Assembly (NCBI GenBank): GCA_944470555.2
Contig: OX104128.1
Span: forward strand, 2,604,001 to 2,668,000
DNA: 64,000 bases
Direction: 5' to 3'
Source: Heterobilharzia americana
Lineage: Eukaryota > Platyhelminthes > Trematoda > Strigeidida > Schistosomatidae
The translations under genes and the position numbers were made by a program. Shown one piece after another: positions 22,012 to 31,473 of this stretch (position 1 is the first letter of the stretch; each line of letters begins with the position of its first letter). A model generated the notes under the pieces. That model made no database searches. It saw only the letters and a program-made list of their open reading frames with translations, and was not told the origin of the DNA.

Positions 22012-22792
22012 ATCTTACTTTGAATCCATGAAAGTAGTAATGGTGGTAGTAGTAGTAATAGTCAGTTGACCATTCACAGTTGACCACTCACTTCTCATAG
22101 ATTCCCTCCTCATTACTGTAGATCTTATTTTTTAGGAAATAAGCTTGTATGTTTAATTTGAGAATAGATTCAACCAATTTTCACAGTGTCAAACAAATTC
22201 GACACATTTAAAGATATCTCTGTAGATGTTTCATCAATTGAACTGAGTGAACATTGTTGAGAACCAGTTGAGAACTGTCAATAATAAAATAATATGATGG
22301 AATTCCAAGTCATTTGTCAAGAAAACTGGTGGCAATTTCATTGTTCACATTTTGGAAATAGAATGAATACAACTTTGATGATTTGTCAAAGAAAAGAGTT
22401 AAGCATAGATCAAAGGATTTAGGAATGATAATGTGTAAATATTTTTCTGATTATAAGATAAAATAACTGGGAAACTGATGAATAGAATTTTGTAGATATA
22501 TATTGTCAACGATGAATGATAACTTTAAAATGGATAAAATCTGAACGTATCCTGATCAACAATGAACTGGATGGTTTGTAAAAACGTGGACACTGAGTTA
22601 GTATATGATTCATTGTGCAAGGTGTATTTTTACTTGTTTAGTCCCCACGTAGTATATTAGAACAAATAACAAAATAAACATATATATTTTGTGTATTATT
22701 CCTCAATGTTTTGATCTTGCTAGGAAAATCCTTTTAAGATTCGTACTACGCGGAGACTACATAAGTAAAAATACACCTTATATAATGAATCA

Positions 22793-23836
22793 GTGATCCA
22801 CAATGGAAAGCTCAGTGACACTTTTGAATTGAAGACAAGAGTAAGACAAGGCTGCCGCTTACTATCACCGATGATCTTCCTGATTGTGATCGACTGGATC
22901 ATGCAGCAAACAGTGGGGAGCGAGAAGACAAGCATATGCTGTTTGACTGATGAAAAGACCTTAGAAGATTTGGTATTCATCAACGATGATGATTTGTGTC
23001 TAATGTCTTGTCGCACAAACTCGAAGATCTACAGGCAAAAACTAACAAGTTGACAGAAGAAGCAGGGAAGACGGGACTTCGAATGAACGTAGAGAAGACG
23101 GGTGTTGAAGATACCCAACCAACAACAGCATCAACAACAACAAGCACCAATAACCATTAACGGCAGAAACCTAAACGAAGTAGTCTCTTTCACCTACCCA
23201 GGCAGGGCAGCATCGTTTCAACTACAGGCGTGGCAACGATGCGGATGTCAAAACCAGGGTCGGGAAAGCAAGACAGGCCTTCATCAATCTGAAATCAATG
23301 TGGAGATCTACTGCACTCAGTATATAGTGTGAACAACATCCGGATTTTCAACAGTAATTCAGTCAAGTAAGCCAGTGCTTCTATGTGACGGTTGAGGGAC
23401 TTGGAGCGTTACCAAAAAGCATTTCCAACAAACTACAGACATTCATCAATAGCTGCCTACGCTCGATAGATACTAAAGATCAGATGGCCAGAATAATAAG
23501 AATAAGCAGCAAGGAACTCTGGCTGGCAACGTACCAATCAAGAACCCATCGCCCAACAAATATGCAGGAGAGAGTGGAGATAGATTGTATTGGGCATACA
23601 CTTAGAAGGCCGACTGGGGACATCACGATTCAGGCCACCCGTTGAGTGAATCTAAAGAGGAAACGACGAGTTCGGCATCTCAGGCGAGGGCGACATGGAG
23701 ATGATGTGAAGAAGAAATGAAAGCTCCTGAATGGTTCTAGTGCCAGGTTCAAAAGACTGTAGAGAAGAGAGTACACTGGAGGCGTGCTACTGAAGCCCTA
23801 TGTCCCACTAGGAACCTAAGAGGAAAAAAATAATAC
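22793..23836 (+). mobile_element. RTE family B insertion in the palindrome, with TSD
   Basis: 5'-truncated in the RT domain (KTRVRQGCRLLSPMIFLIV), keeps a degenerate catalytic box (NDDDLCLMS), then the C-terminal region with frameshifts and an (AAT)-type tail. Flanked by aatgaatca at 22784-22792 and 23837-23845; the left palindrome arm has only one copy of this site. Confidence 0.9.
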
Positions 23837-23895
23837 AATGAATCATACTAACTTAGTGTCCACGTTTTTACAAACCGTCCAGTTCACTGTTGATC

Positions 23896-24593
23896 TGCAC
23901 AGCAGTCCGCTCTGTTCTACTGTATGGCTGTGAAACATGGTGATTGAAGGTGGAAGACATGAGAAGGTCTCAAGTGTTTGACCACCATTGCCTTCGTAGT
24001 ATAGGCCGTATTCCGTGGTGTCACCACGTGAGTAATGCAGAAGTGAGGTATAGAGTTTTAGAGAGAAGAGGTAAGTCAGTTGATGAGATTATGAACCTTC
24101 ATCGACTGAGATGGTTGGGACACTTACTACGTATGCCTAGTCACCGATTGCCTCGTCACACAATGTTGGCTGAGGTGGGTCCAGGCTGGAAACAGGCCCG
24201 AGGTGGCCAGACTAAAACATGACACCAATGTATGAAGTCTCTGACTGTTGGTTTGAGCCATGTAGGGCGATGCAGACTAGGTGGTTGGGGTCGGCGGGAC
24301 AAGAGAAACCAACAGAGGCTGGAGACTGACTTTAGGTGATCACTTGGCTGAGAACCGATGTCAGTGGCGCAGATGTATACATACATTATCCTCATCTTAA
24401 CGAGGTTATACAGAATCTCACCACTTTCTCATTCTTCCTTTCTTTCTTCTGGTACTTAATATTTCTTTTGACTGCATTCTGTTATGTTCATCTTTCACCT
24501 CACTACCTTTCTAATTGATGTAGTGATATGAGGTGTGGCAATTTGGAGTGTTACGCAGTAATGCTTGATCCTATGTTGATAATGATGATGATG
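23896..24593 (+). mobile_element. RTE family A insertion in the palindrome, with TSD
   Basis: 5'-truncated copy of the C-terminal region (open piece 23944-24222) plus 3' UTR and (GATGAT)n tail. Flanked by actgttgatc at 23886-23895 and 24594-24603. The left palindrome arm shows the uninterrupted site. Confidence 0.92.
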
Positions 24594-25135
24594 ACTGTTG
24601 ATCGGGATACGTTCAGATTTTATCCATTTTAAAGTTATCATTCATCGTTGACAATATATATCTACAAAATTCTATTCATCAGTTTCCCAGTTATTTTATC
24701 TTATAATCAGAAAAATATTTACACATTATCATTCCTAAATCCTTTGATCTATGCTTAACTCTTTTCTTTGACAAATCATCAAAGTTGTATTCATTCTATT
24801 TCCAAAATGTGAACAATGAAATTGCCACCAGTTTTCTTGACAAATGACTTGGAATTCCATCATATTATTTTATTATTGACAGTTCTCAACTGGTTCTCAA
24901 CAATTTTCATTCAGTTCAATTGATGAAACATTCACAGAGATATCTTTAAATGTGTCGAATTTGTTTGACACTGTGAAAATTGGTTGAATCTATTCTCAAA
25001 TTAAACATACAAGCTTATTTCTTAAAAAAATAAGATCTACAGTAATGAGGAGGGAATCTATGAGAAGTGAGTGGTCAACTGACTATTACTACTACTACCA
25101 CCATTACTACTTTCATGGACTCAAGGTTAGATAGT

Positions 25136-25444
25136 TATTAGTGTTATTGCTTGTATTACACCGTTGTTGAGGATCGAATTGATCAGTTTCTGTTGGCATA
25201 TGGGCTCTTATGCGGATGCCTCGATATTGCCTGTCTTTTAACTATGTTTAGTAATGATGGGCAGTGGAATCCAGGATGCTCATTTCGTCCTATTTGGGAC
25301 TCGTCAGCTGGATGTACCTGCTTCCCAGTGAGTGATGTTGTCCCCACTCGCACTCAGACTCGGGAGCGACCGCTTCAAACGCCAGCGCGTTATCCACTAA
25401 ACTAAACCACCGCGCCACGATAACCACTTCTTGTGCGACGGGTA
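25136..25444 (-). mobile_element. Sm-alpha-type SINE, full length, minus strand
   Basis: Full element with tRNA-like head (sense 'tggtttagttt-agtggataacgcgctgg' region near 25385-25412), hammerhead and 3' part ending near 'caagcaataacact'. Forms a near-perfect palindrome with the copy starting at 25445. Confidence 0.85.
25261..25320 (-). ncRNA. Hammerhead ribozyme (Sm-alpha), core intact, minus strand
   Basis: The minus strand gives ATCCAG, CTGACGA, GTCC-CAAATA-GGAC, GAAA, minimal stem III, AUC and CTGGAT. No core substitution and all stems pair. Confidence 0.87.
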
Positions 25445-25620
25445 TAGGTGGCTATCGTGGCTCGTTGGTTTAGTGGATAACGCGCTGGCATTTGAAGCCA
25501 TCGCTCCCGAGTCCCAGTGGGAACAACATCACTCACTGGGGAGCAGGTACATCCAGCTGACGAGTCCTAAGTAGGACGAAATGCACATCCTGGATTCCAC
25601 TGCCCATCATTACTAAACTT
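25445..25620 (+). mobile_element. Sm-alpha-type SINE, plus strand, inverted partner
   Basis: Head 'ggtttagtggataacgcgct' at 25469-25488, hammerhead, then truncated after 'tcattactaa'. The 3' half of the element is missing, unlike the minus-strand partner. Confidence 0.85.
25541..25602 (+). ncRNA. Hammerhead ribozyme (Sm-alpha), core intact, plus strand
   Basis: ATCCAG, CTGACGA, stem II GTCC/GGAC with TAAGTA loop, GAAA, minimal stem III, AUC and CTGGAT. Sense-strand in the last PUS7 intron. Confidence 0.87.
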
Positions 25621-25631
25621 GGATAGTTATT

Positions 25632-26345
25632 ATTTATTTATTTGTCCCTTGGGTTCCTAATGGACCATAAGGTTCCAGTAGCAAGTCTATCTATTTCACT
25701 CTCTTTTCTGCGGTCTTTCGAACCTGGCTCCACGACTGTCCATAGGCTTTCATTTCTTTCATTCAAAGAGGAGTGACAAAATGGTGAAATTCTGTATAGC
25801 GTTGTTAAGATGAGGATAATGTATGTATACATCTGCGCCACTGACATCGGTTCTCAGCCATGTGATCACCTAGAGTCAGTCTGCAGCCTCTGTTGGTTCC
25901 TCTTGTCCCGCCGACCCCTCCCGACTAGTCTGCATCGCCCTACATGGCTCAAACCAACAGTCCGAGACTTCATACATTGGTGCCATGTTTTAGTCTGACC
26001 ACCTCAGGCGTTTTTCCAGTCTGAACCCACTTCACCCAACATTGTGTGGCGAGGTAATCGGTGACTAGGCATACGTAGTACGTGTCTCAACCATCTCAGT
26101 CGATGAAGGTTCATAACCTCATCAACTGACTTACCTCTTCTCCTTAGAACTCTACACCTGACTTGTGCATTACTTACGTGGTGACACCACGGAATACGGC
26201 CTATACTACGAAGGCAGTGGTGGTCAAACACTTGAGACCTTCTCATATCTTCCACCTTCAATCACCATGTTTCACAGCTATACACAGTAAAACAGACCAG
26301 ACTGCTTTGCAGGTACACGTGACCCTTAATAGAGAAACGGTCTCA
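25632..26345 (-). mobile_element. Chimeric RTE remnant: family B 3' end joined to family A
   Basis: Positions 25632-25770 are the family B 3' end (tail, 'tcctaatggaccataag', C-terminal wording). Without a gap they join family A sequence at 25770-26345 (3' UTR and C-terminal region), both on the minus strand. The family A part lacks its own terminal tail, so template switching or deletion is likely. Confidence 0.7.
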
Positions 26346-27487
26346 CTTAGATTGCTGACTGAAGTGGCCGAGTGAATAACAATAAATTTGCGAACGATAC
26401 TAACTCTATGAGACAAAACTGGATAAGAATAGTGACTGTTCTCCTTCAATACCTTATACTTCACTTAGTTGTAAAGGAAACAGAGACTAAGACTGGCCTG
26501 TGACTGGAAGAAAGACACTTTATTCGACAAAAATACATTCACGACAACACATAAATAGAAACACTAGATTAAAAATTAAATGACTTATTTGATTGATTCA
26601 GCTGTCATGATATTATCCAATAAGATTTTCCCTAACTATGCAGCGACATGAAATCAAAGTTGACCTAGGAAACGCCTTTACCTTAATGACTGATGACATG
26701 GTATGTTGATTTCCATTTAAGTCGTTTCCTGTCACTGAACCAATCACCTTGCATACTGGATATGTAGACTTCTATCAGTCCTAAACAGTATGTACTGATG
26801 ACCAAACTGCATTAATCTGAATTTATTTTTCTCCCCTTAGCTAAATAGGCGCTTACAATTCAATTTCTATTGTGATGAAGTTACATGATTATATTACTGG
26901 TAACGTAATGAGTAGTATATATATACACCGTCTTTTCTGGTTTTCAAATGGTTTACAGACTAAATGATATGCGTAGTTAATTCATATTCAACTAAAGATT
27001 CGTATTTTTCAATTTTCTTCACTATATTATATAATATTTTCTTTTGGTTATTGTCTGTAAGCATATGAGTATTGTTGTAATAAAATGTACATGATTTTTC
27101 CTTGAAAATTCATACACTGACTATGAATAAAATACTGTAAATGGTTTCATTCAATATACCAATCATGGTATCTAATTCGGCTTGAGTGTTGTCACATAAA
27201 CTGTGCTTCACACCTCTTCCCTAGGATATATATAACAAAACATGTATCAGAGATTGGATGGTATCATCATCGTCACGCTAATTGTATTTCTTGTGATACG
27301 AAAAGATAGGTGACCATGTGTAAATTCATTTATCTAACCAATGAACCATACTAATTGTGAAACAATAGTTAAAGTCTACTTTTTCAATATTCTCAGACTT
27401 CAGTAACCTTCTGATTGAAGGTTGATGACATAAACTAGTATGATACAGTTAATTGAACATCTTTACTGATGATAAATTAGTTGGTTG
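26346..27487. other. PUS7 last intron, nothing recognised
   Basis: About 1.1 kb of AT-rich sequence with no reading frame, repeat or splice pair I can support. Confidence 0.4.
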
Positions 27488-27950
27488 TGGCTAACAGAAG
27501 AATCCAGGACGCGCGTCTCGTCCTATTTGGGACTCGTCAGCTGGATGTACTTGCACCCCTGTGATGTTGTTCCCACTGGGACTGGAACCTCGTATCCATC
27601 GCTTCAAACGCCAAGGCGTTATCCATTATGCCACGGAGGAACGATAGCCACTTCTTGTACAAGTTGTAGTTATTACTATTTATTGACATACTTGTTATTC
27701 TCCGTTGTTTTGTTGGATCGAATTGTTCGACCTCTACTGACATATGGCCTCCTATGTGGATACCTCGATATTGCCAGCTGGTAAGTCCCAAATAGGATTC
27801 TTCTGCTAGCCACAACCAACCAATTCACCATAATTGATATTCAGACAATATCAAGGCATCTGCATAGGAGCCCATATGCCAACAGAGATCGAGCAATTCG
27901 ATCCAACAAAACAACGGAGAATAACAAGTATGTCAATAAATCGTAATTTT
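27488..27950. mobile_element. Sm-alpha cluster with inverted 3' parts
   Basis: Minus-strand head and hammerhead (27488-27660), a minus-strand 3' part (27665-27780), then a plus-strand piece (27781-27950) whose hammerhead has lost its core. The two 3' parts form inverted arms. The minus ribozyme at 27500-27555 has CTGACGA but GAGA instead of GAAA (A14 to G), so it should be inactive. Confidence 0.7.
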
Positions 27951-28000
27951 TTACTGATGGCTTAAAAGTATAAATTTGTTAATTATCTTATTTATTTTAG

Positions 28001-28104
28001 ATGAAAAACATCAGGCTATTGTACTAACCTTCAATTTACCTAAATCCAGTTATGCTACTATGGCAATACGAGAAATTACCAAAACAATTACAGAGAAAAA
28101 ATGA
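28001..28104 (+). CDS. PUS7: Pseudouridine synthase 7, last exon
   Basis: Follows tttattttag. Phase 1 joining (G plus AT) gives D, then EKHQAIVLTFNLPKSSYATMAIREITKTI and a TGA stop. The 'L-P-x-S-S/T-YATMAIREI' ending is the conserved C-terminus of animal PUS7. The reading frame here is the one reached only if the preceding exon had one more base. Confidence 0.92.
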
Positions 28105-28164
28105 ATTCAAGAAAATATTGTTGAATTTTATGGAATTATACAAATTGTGTATATTTTTCTTGTA

Positions 28165-28174
28165 AATAAATAAA
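28165..28174 (+). promoter_or_regulatory. PUS7 poly(A) signal
   Basis: Two overlapping AATAAA hexamers 61-70 bp after the stop codon. Confidence 0.75.
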
Positions 28175-28221
28175 AGCTTTGTACTGCAGAAAGACTGATT
28201 TGGTTAGTTTATTACTATTAT

Positions 28222-28563
28222 TTTAGAAGTAGTATTCATCATGGACTGACATCAATTGGGGAACCATTGAAAATCTGGGAACACTGGACAGCTGTTTCGT
28301 CCTAGTATGAGACTCCTCAGCAGTATGCACCCACAACCCGGCTAGGGATCGAACTCAGGACCTTCAGGATTCACGGTGAACACGTTAACCATTCAGCCAC
28401 TGGGTCGGCTTCCATAGCGCGACTGTCACCCAAGGTCTTCAGTTAGCATCTATTTCACTTCTGACTGGTTGACCCCACAGGTCATGACTTCTCATTAGAG
28501 CTTCCTGATATCCATCAATGGTTCCCCAACTGATGTCATTCCATGATGAATACTACTTTTAAG
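28222..28563 (-). mobile_element. Hammerhead SINE, second family, with inverted ends
   Basis: In minus sense: 5' arm, tRNA-like head with B-box-like 'gagttcgatccc' near 28345-28356, hammerhead, 3' arm. The arms ('gtagtattcatcatgga' left, its complement at about 28539-28555) are inverted repeats of roughly 45-50 bp. A subfamily with 'agtagtattcatcatgg' ends. Lies just downstream of PUS7. Confidence 0.7.
28275..28345 (-). ncRNA. Hammerhead ribozyme (second SINE family), core intact
   Basis: The minus strand reads CTGAGGA, stem II GTCT/GGAC with CATACTA loop, GAAAC, loop AGCT, GTC, then CAGTG pairing with the 5' stem I strand. All core positions fit CUGANGA...GAAA. Confidence 0.75.
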
Positions 28564-28599
28564 ATAAAAAAAATCCCCATTCGATCCGTAGCCAGGTCG

Positions 28600-28705
28600 T
28601 GGATGCGTACTGCTGAGGAGTCTCATACTGAGACGAAACAGCTGTCCAGTGCTCCCAGATTTTCAATGGTTCCATGATGAATATTACTTCTAAATTAAAA
28701 ATCCC
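28600..28705 (+). ncRNA. Hammerhead ribozyme (second SINE family), partial element
   Basis: CTGAGGA at about 28614-28620, then a 5-bp perfect stem II (GTCTC/GAGAC), GAAAC, AGCT, GTC and CAGTG. It is part of a truncated plus-strand SINE that lacks most of its tRNA head. Downstream 'ccatgatgaatattactt' is the 3' arm. Its best stem II in the window makes this a good test copy. Confidence 0.75.
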
Positions 28706-28727
28706 CATTCATCTCAAAAATATATTA

Positions 28728-29012
28728 TCATTATTATTTTTCCCTTGGGTTCCTAGTGGAACATAGCGGTTCAGTAGAAAGCCTCTTCTCTTCAGTCTTC
28801 TCAAGCTGACTCCACGACAGCCCACAAGCTCTCATTTCTTCATCACACGACCTCCTTCATGTCGCCGCCTCCTCAAGCGCCTAAATCATCGTTTCTGATT
28901 TAGTTTCCACTCGATGGCCTAGCCCGATGCGTGATGTTCGCGAATGATTTTCTCGGTGTATGTCCAATTCAATTTATCTCTCCACTATCTTCTCCTGCAT
29001 ATTTGTTGTTGT
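28728..29012 (-). mobile_element. RTE family B 3' end, short copy
   Basis: Minus-strand tail ('ttattattttt'), 'cctagtggaacatag' and C-terminal codons up to the region of the 'tcctgcatatttgtt' wording. Confidence 0.7.
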
Positions 29013-29344
29013 TAATTTATTTTACTAAAACAATTTTAGTTCAATTCAGCACAGAGGATAAGTTTGTGTTTAGATAAATGATACCGATAGTCTACACAGT
29101 CTTTGAGTATGCTCATGAAAACAAGTGGTTTAGAGAAGAGATCTATTCTCGAGAAATTCATTCGCTTAGCTGTACATAATCGTATTTATGGTTTGACAAA
29201 AATACCTAATAAGCTAAGAAATTATTATCTTGCTTCTCATTATTTCATTACAACTATATCGTAGAATTTTTTCTTAGTTTCTTATTTTGCTATAATGCAC
29301 TTGTAAGGAGTGTTCAGTGTCATTTATTTCATTGATATGTTGTT
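29013..29344. other. No gene seen
   Basis: AT-rich intergenic sequence between RTE fragments. Confidence 0.4.
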
Positions 29345-29815
29345 ATTACACTGAATGAGGTTATGAACCTTAGTCGATTGAGATGATTTGAACATGTACT
29401 GAACCGGTCAAGTCCACCGCCTACTTCCATGTGCCATCCTAGAAGCTGGATTAGGTTGAATGGGGGTTCAGGGTGGCTAGACTAACACGTGGCACTAGTC
29501 CATGAAGTCTCTTACTGTTCATCTGAACCGCGTTGGGAGATGTAGATTACGTGACTGGGGACCCTGTGACGTTAGGAAATAATGATTGAGGAGTCTTAGT
29601 GACATGGTTGAAAACCGGTCATACCAGCTTTAGTACTTGCACTAACTGTCATATTCAGATTGTTCTCTTACACTACTTTGGTATCTGTCTTTTCCTATCC
29701 ATCTTTTCTGTGTGTAGTACTATGAATTGCGCCAACTTGAGTCAATGCACGTGTGTGCGAGGTTCTACATTGATTCTGTCAGTCATTCACGTCGAATGCA
29801 TAGTCTGATAACTTA
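29345..29815 (+). mobile_element. Old RTE family A-related copy, 3' end
   Basis: 'gaggttatgaaccttagtcg' (NLSRLR region) followed by decayed C-terminal codons and the tail 'ttgagtcaatgcac...ttgattctgtcagtcattcac' shared with the 20430-20975 copy. Confidence 0.55.
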
Positions 29816-30119
29816 TTTTTTTACTTTAATGAAAGTGTAATCACTCTTAAATGCGTTGTAGTGGGTTTAAAACGGCATTCCTGCACTGAGATTTGTTGGA
29901 GCCTAGAGCGTCTGTAGGTCTTGGACACTTAAGGTTGTCTTTTGATGATTACACTGTCTAGCACAAGACCAGTAAGTTAGCAAAAACACTCTTTGTGTTT
30001 CTCACAACTCACTAGTCTCCTGTGAAAATAACCCTTAATTGAAAGTAGATTGAAGCACCAATTTAATCTATAGGCAGATGCATACACATCTCTGCAGACT
30101 CAGAACAGAATTAGCAATG

Positions 30120-30960
30120 AAAGCAGCCTAAATTCAGACTAAAAGAGAACCCACGCCACGAAGAAGAACGGAATTTAAAAAGATGTAGAAGGCAATACCG
30201 ATAGGTAATAGTAGACAGCTTTTCAGGCGTACTAAGGACTCTAGGATGAAAGCAACGACTGTTACATAGACAATATTGGAGAAAGATGCATCATACCTAT
30301 GGGGAAGATGGCTGTAACCATAGGTGAGACACTTTAAGGGATGATTAAACTGACCTTCAGACATTTTGATTGCTTGGACCCCAGTTACAGCCAAAATGGA
30401 ACACTGACCCTGGATGTCTAAACGTTTAGATAGCTTGAAACGAAGAAGGGGACTGGACTACCAGCATACTTATTCAAGGACATTTGTTCAGGATCAATGA
30501 TCAGGCTGATTGAAGTACTATTCAGGTTATAAAAGCCAGAAGCGATCCCTTCTGGTGTAGTTACAATTGCTGGTTGTCCTAGCCTTTGAGAAATAACACA
30601 GCCTCTTTTGGTAACCTTAAGAATCGACCTGATGAAGTCCGCATGTAAAGTTCTATGATCATCCCAAACCCAACTAGAGCTCAAGAACAGTAGGTATGTG
30701 GAAGTGGGTATACCGACCGCACCTTGGATCTGAAGGGGAATTTGTCCGGTCGCTCTAATAAATCCAGTGTATGTGACCGTGCAAGAGCCTACTGTGAGAT
30801 ATCTAGCAATGTCCTTCAAGGATTCTCAGTTGTGTTATTTTCACTTAACTTATTCCTAACTGTGCTAATCGCCATCTCCTTCTCTTCTTTAGCGTTAGTG
30901 GTCTGACACGAGATTCCTAAGACGACAACCCTATCATGTAAAAACGGTGACAATTCGAAG
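30120..30960 (-). pseudogene. Coding remnant of unknown family, three frames
   Basis: Read leftward, three open segments follow each other with frame changes: about 30960-30844 (VVVLGISCQTTNAKEEK...), 30819-30418 (LKDIARYLTVGSCTVTYTGF..., ending PVPFFVSSYLNV) and 30420-30134 (RLDIQGQCSILAVTGVQAIK..., then a hydrophobic stretch and a stop). Together about 280 residues without introns, which suggests a retrocopy or a transposon-encoded protein that has decayed. I do not recognise it, and it matches none of the RTE frames in this window. Confidence 0.35.
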
Positions 30961-30984
30961 TACTTGGGAAGGGTTTCTCATCGC

Positions 30985-31165
30985 GCATCGCTATATTGGC
31001 TCATAATATGGGGGTTGGTTGGAAAAAAGCATCAGATGGTCAAACTAAAACACAATATCACGTCTGTACACTGTGTGATTGCATGACGACTCATCTGTGG
31101 TTCGAAACCTTAGGCGATATAGCTTATAATCGGTGGTAAAAATCCATGCACACCTCATCATAATA
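30985..31165 (+). mobile_element. Short RTE C-terminal fragment
   Basis: 'ggttggttggaaaaaagcatcagatggtc' corresponds to the 'GW-KKA-GGQTKT' stretch of RTE family A on the plus strand, followed by decayed C-terminal codons. Confidence 0.4.
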
Positions 31166-31473
31166 TCGCGTTTAGGTTACTACAACTTATTTTGCATGTT
31201 GGATTTAAACAAAAACTGTTGTAAATATCAAACGTGCTGAACATGTTCAAGAAGAAAGGTTATATATACACATGTATATATATCATCATCATTATCAACA
31301 TAGGACCAGGCATTACTGCGTAACGGTCCGAGTTGCCACACCTCATATCAGCACATCAAGTAAAAAGGTAGTGAGGTGAAGGATGAAGATAAGTGAATGC
31401 AGTCAAAAGAAATATAAAGTATGAGAAGAAAGGAAAGAGGAGTGACAAAATAGTGAGATTCGGTATAGCGTTG

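Larger units (their letters stand above)
22012..25130. repeat. 0.65-kb-armed palindrome interrupted by two RTE insertions
   Basis: Left arm 22012-22657, spacer 22658-22742. The right arm is in three parts (22743-22792, 23846-23895 and 24604-25130) separated by RTE family B (22793-23836) and family A (23896-24593) insertions. Arms match as reverse complements over nearly their full length with scattered substitutions. Because the left arm lacks both insertions, it is the empty-site reference for each. The origin (fold-back transposon or inverted duplication) is not clear from sequence. Confidence 0.85.

Noticed and set aside
22658..22742. Palindrome spacer as a hidden gene or ribozyme
   Set aside because: It is only 85 bp and AT-rich, with no CUGANGA/GAAA pair or open frame.
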